Shown: positions 4,602 through 6,171 of the stretch, piece by piece | Position numbering within the stretch: position 1 is the stretch's first letter | Layout: every line of letters starts with the position of its first letter | Assembly: GCA_964484485.1 (NCBI GenBank) | Contig: CAZAGD010000249.1 | Location: forward strand, 1 to 6,171 | From: CAZAGD01 sp964484485 | GTDB lineage: Bacteria > Desulfobacterota > SM23-61 | DNA: 6,171 nucleotides | Reading direction: 5' to 3' | The notes under the pieces: generated by a model | Databases searched by the model: none | The model's input: the letters and a program-made list of their open reading frames with translations, nothing else | What the model was told of the DNA's origin: nothing | Position numbers and translations under genes: made by a program

Positions 4602-5885
4602 ATGCAATCTATTGATTTAAAAGAAAAAAAGTTTTTAGGCGGCCGGCAGAATTCTAAGCACAAATGGCGCGCTTATGTTGATGGGGAAGGAAAAATTGTT
4701 CTGCCCCCGGAGATGAGCTGGTATTATGGGTTGAAGCCAGGAGCGGATTTCGTACTTGAAGAAGTAGGGCATGGGCTAAAGATTCGTCTGCCAGTTAGTT
4801 ATTTAGCTAAAGTATATATTGAGCCAACTAATCGTTGCAATCTGGAATGTCTGACCTGTATTCGCCGGCGCTGGGACGAGCCATTAGGCGAAATGGAACC
4901 CGAAGTATTTAACCGCATTATGGAAGGGTTGAGATCTTGCTCTCCTGTACCCAGGGTTTTTTTCGGTGGTTTTGGAGAACCTTTGGCGCATCCGCGGATA
5001 ATCGATATGATAGCTCAAGCTCACGCCCTTGGAGCTTGGGTAGAGTTAATCACTAACGGGACTATGCTAACGCGGTCTATGGCTAAGGAGTTAATTCGCA
5101 ACGGCTTAAGAAAATTATGGGTTTCTATCGATGGAGCGAAACCTGAAAGTTATGCCGATGTGCGGCTGGGAGCTGCTCTTCCCCAGGTAATCAAGAATAT
5201 CATGAATTTTCGGGAGGAATGTCACTTAGCTCCTCCCCCCCGGCCGGAATTGGGGATCGTCTTTGTGGCCATGAGACGAAATATAGCCGACCTCCCTGAA
5301 GTTTTAAATTTAGGGACTAAATTGGGAGCAAATGAATTTTTAGTTACCAACGTCTTAGCTTATACGCCAGAATTGCGGGAAGAAGTTCTTTATACGCGGG
5401 CCTTAGGTGATTTTGCTTGGGGAGGGGCTTTGAAGCTACCCAAAATGGATTTGAACGAAGAAACTCGCGATCCTTTTTACTGGACCATGCGTAGCGGAAA
5501 GAATGTTTCTTTTCCAGGAGACCAATTAGGAGAAACCAATGATTATTGTCCCTTTATTGAGAGTGGGTCGACTTCCATAAGTTGGCAAGGTGATGTCAGC
5601 CCTTGCTTGCCTCTATTGCATAGTCATCAGCATTTTATCGACGATCGAGAACGCTATTCGCGCAAATATGCGGTGGGGAATTTACTCCAGAATGACCTTT
5701 TGACTTTATGGAACGATACTGATTATGTGGCTTTGAGGGAGCGCGTAAAGCGGTTCGATTTTTCTCCTTGTACTATCTGCGGCGGATGTGAACTTTTTGA
5801 AAAAAATGAAGAAGACTGTTTCGGAAACACGTTTCCTACTTGTGGCGGATGCTTATGGGCCCAAGGGATTATTCGTTGCCCCTAA
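4602..5885 (+). CDS. Radical SAM/SPASM protein, probable tungsten-cofactor oxidoreductase maturase, with AbrB-like N-terminus
   Basis: The 427-residue protein has three parts. Residues 22-64 resemble a SpoVT/AbrB swapped-hairpin domain: WRAYVDGEGKIVLPPEM, then YGLKPGADFVLEE. The radical SAM barrel begins at 70, with C79-x3-C83-x2-C86 in TNRCNLECLTC binding the 4Fe-4S cluster and SAM; GGFGEPL (122-128), ITNGTML (150-156) and WVSIDGA (173-179) follow. The C-terminal part is SPASM-like: C316-x13-G-x4-C335, then C390-x2-C393-x2-C396, C406, C414-x2-C417 and C426, which should bind auxiliary clusters. This arrangement next to a MoaD-like gene matches the radical SAM maturase of tungsten-containing aldehyde:ferredoxin oxidoreductases (TIGR04317-like, also called AOR cofactor-modifying protein). 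The reaction is unknown in detail. It starts 9 bp after the DGC stop, with only a weak AGG before the ATG, so translational coupling is likely. Identification as the tungsten type is by recall and context. Confidence 0.85.
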   Translation: MQSIDLKEKKFLGGRQNSKHKWRAYVDGEGKIVLPPEMSWYYGLKPGADFVLEEVGHGLKIRLPVSYLAKVYIEPTNRCNLECLTCIRRRWDEPLGEMEPEVFNRIMEGLRSCSPVPRVFFGGFGEPLAHPRIIDMIAQAHALGAWVELITNGTMLTRSMAKELIRNGLRKLWVSIDGAKPESYADVRLGAALPQVIKNIMNFREECHLAPPPRPELGIVFVAMRRNIADLPEVLNLGTKLGANEFLVTNVLAYTPELREEVLYTRALGDFAWGGALKLPKMDLNEETRDPFYWTMRSGKNVSFPGDQLGETNDYCPFIESGSTSISWQGDVSPCLPLLHSHQHFIDDRERYSRKYAVGNLLQNDLLTLWNDTDYVALRERVKRFDFSPCTICGGCELFEKNEEDCFGNTFPTCGGCLWAQGIIRCP

Positions 5886-5935
5886 TTTAGAATGGAGAAA
5901 AACTTTAGAGATCGGGAAAAAGAAGGGAGCTGATA

Positions 5936-6171
5936 ATGCAAGTCCGAGTAAAATTGGTAGGGCTGACTGAAATCCCTCGAGCTTTTGAAAAAAACAAAGA
6001 AACTCACATAAATTTCACTGGAAAGACTGTTAGCGATCTTATTCAACATATAATCAAAGATGTAGCTCCCGAATTGCGCGAGCTCTTTCTTAATGAAGAT
6101 GGAGTTATATCCTCAGATTTGGCCATCGTAGTAAACGGTTTTTGGATCTCGGGATCTAACCGGTCAAACAT
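5936..6171 (+). CDS. MoaD/ThiS-family sulfur-carrier-like protein, 5' part
   Basis: The gene starts at the ATG at 5936, behind an AAGGGAG ribosome-binding site, and runs off the right edge after 78 codons, so the C-terminus (the Gly-Gly tail expected of sulfur carriers) is not visible. MQVRVKLVGLTEIPRAF, the TVSDLIQHI helix and DLAIVVNGFWI give the beta-grasp pattern of MoaD/ThiS proteins; the usual 80-95 residue length is nearly reached. MoaD carries the thiocarboxylate sulfur for molybdopterin dithiolene formation. Copies beside aldehyde:ferredoxin oxidoreductase genes are thought to serve the tungsten-pterin cofactor. It is 50 bp behind the radical SAM gene and probably in its operon. An AOR-type structural gene would be expected next. 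Confidence 0.85.
   Translation, partial: MQVRVKLVGLTEIPRAFEKNKETHINFTGKTVSDLIQHIIKDVAPELRELFLNEDGVISSDLAIVVNGFWISGSNRSN

Noticed and set aside
5788..5970. 60-codon plus-strand frame across the radical SAM stop and the MoaD start
   Set aside because: It is out of frame with both genes and made of the overlap with the Cys-rich tail. No domain is seen and the MoaD-like gene has a better start and ribosome-binding site.

Overview
The window looks like a piece of an anaerobic bacterial chromosome of moderate to low GC. Shine-Dalgarno sites, a -35/-10 promoter and a selenocysteine-insertion hairpin placed directly after an in-frame UGA all point to Bacteria rather than Archaea. The downstream genes belong to tungsten-cofactor enzyme maturation, which fits strict anaerobes. 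The phylum cannot be settled from the sequence. Repeat-rich intergenic DNA is reminiscent of uncultured candidate phyla, but that is only an impression.

Layout: (1) 1-1464, minus strand: a family 4 glycosyltransferase fused to a phosphomannose-isomerase-type cupin, followed by the start of a tiny membrane protein that runs off the left edge. (2) 1480-2100: about 600 bp with no gene but several repeat types (a two-copy 45-bp palindromic element, an 8-bp tandem array, a GC-rich 7-bp repeat and a degenerate CTCTGTG-type repeat). (3) 2118-3597, plus strand: a clear promoter, an ArsR-family metalloregulator and an ArsP/DUF318-type permease. (4) 3598-3935: about 340 bp without a gene, with further copies of the CACAGAG/CTCTGTG repeat and a GC hairpin. 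(5) 3936-6171, plus strand: a tightly packed run of a small thioredoxin-like protein, a DGC-domain metal-binding protein, a radical SAM/SPASM protein with an AbrB-like N-terminus, and a MoaD/ThiS-like protein cut by the right edge.

The main discovery is at 3936-4169. The thioredoxin-like gene (redox-active disulfide protein 2 type) has an in-frame TGA exactly where the first cysteine of its CxxC active site should be (G-U-P-K-C). A perfect 6-bp stem with an AGGAA loop begins 13 nt after the TGA. This is a selenoprotein gene that ordinary gene calling misses: its frame is open for 77 residues if TGA is read as selenocysteine.

Working model (inference): ArsR controls a permease for a toxic metalloid or metal. 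The selenothiol protein and the DGC protein supply redox or metal-binding chemistry for that module. The same strand then continues into genes maturing a tungsten-pterin aldehyde:ferredoxin oxidoreductase-type enzyme, whose structural gene would be expected just beyond the right edge. The selenocysteine machinery (selA, selB, selC, selD) must lie elsewhere in the genome.
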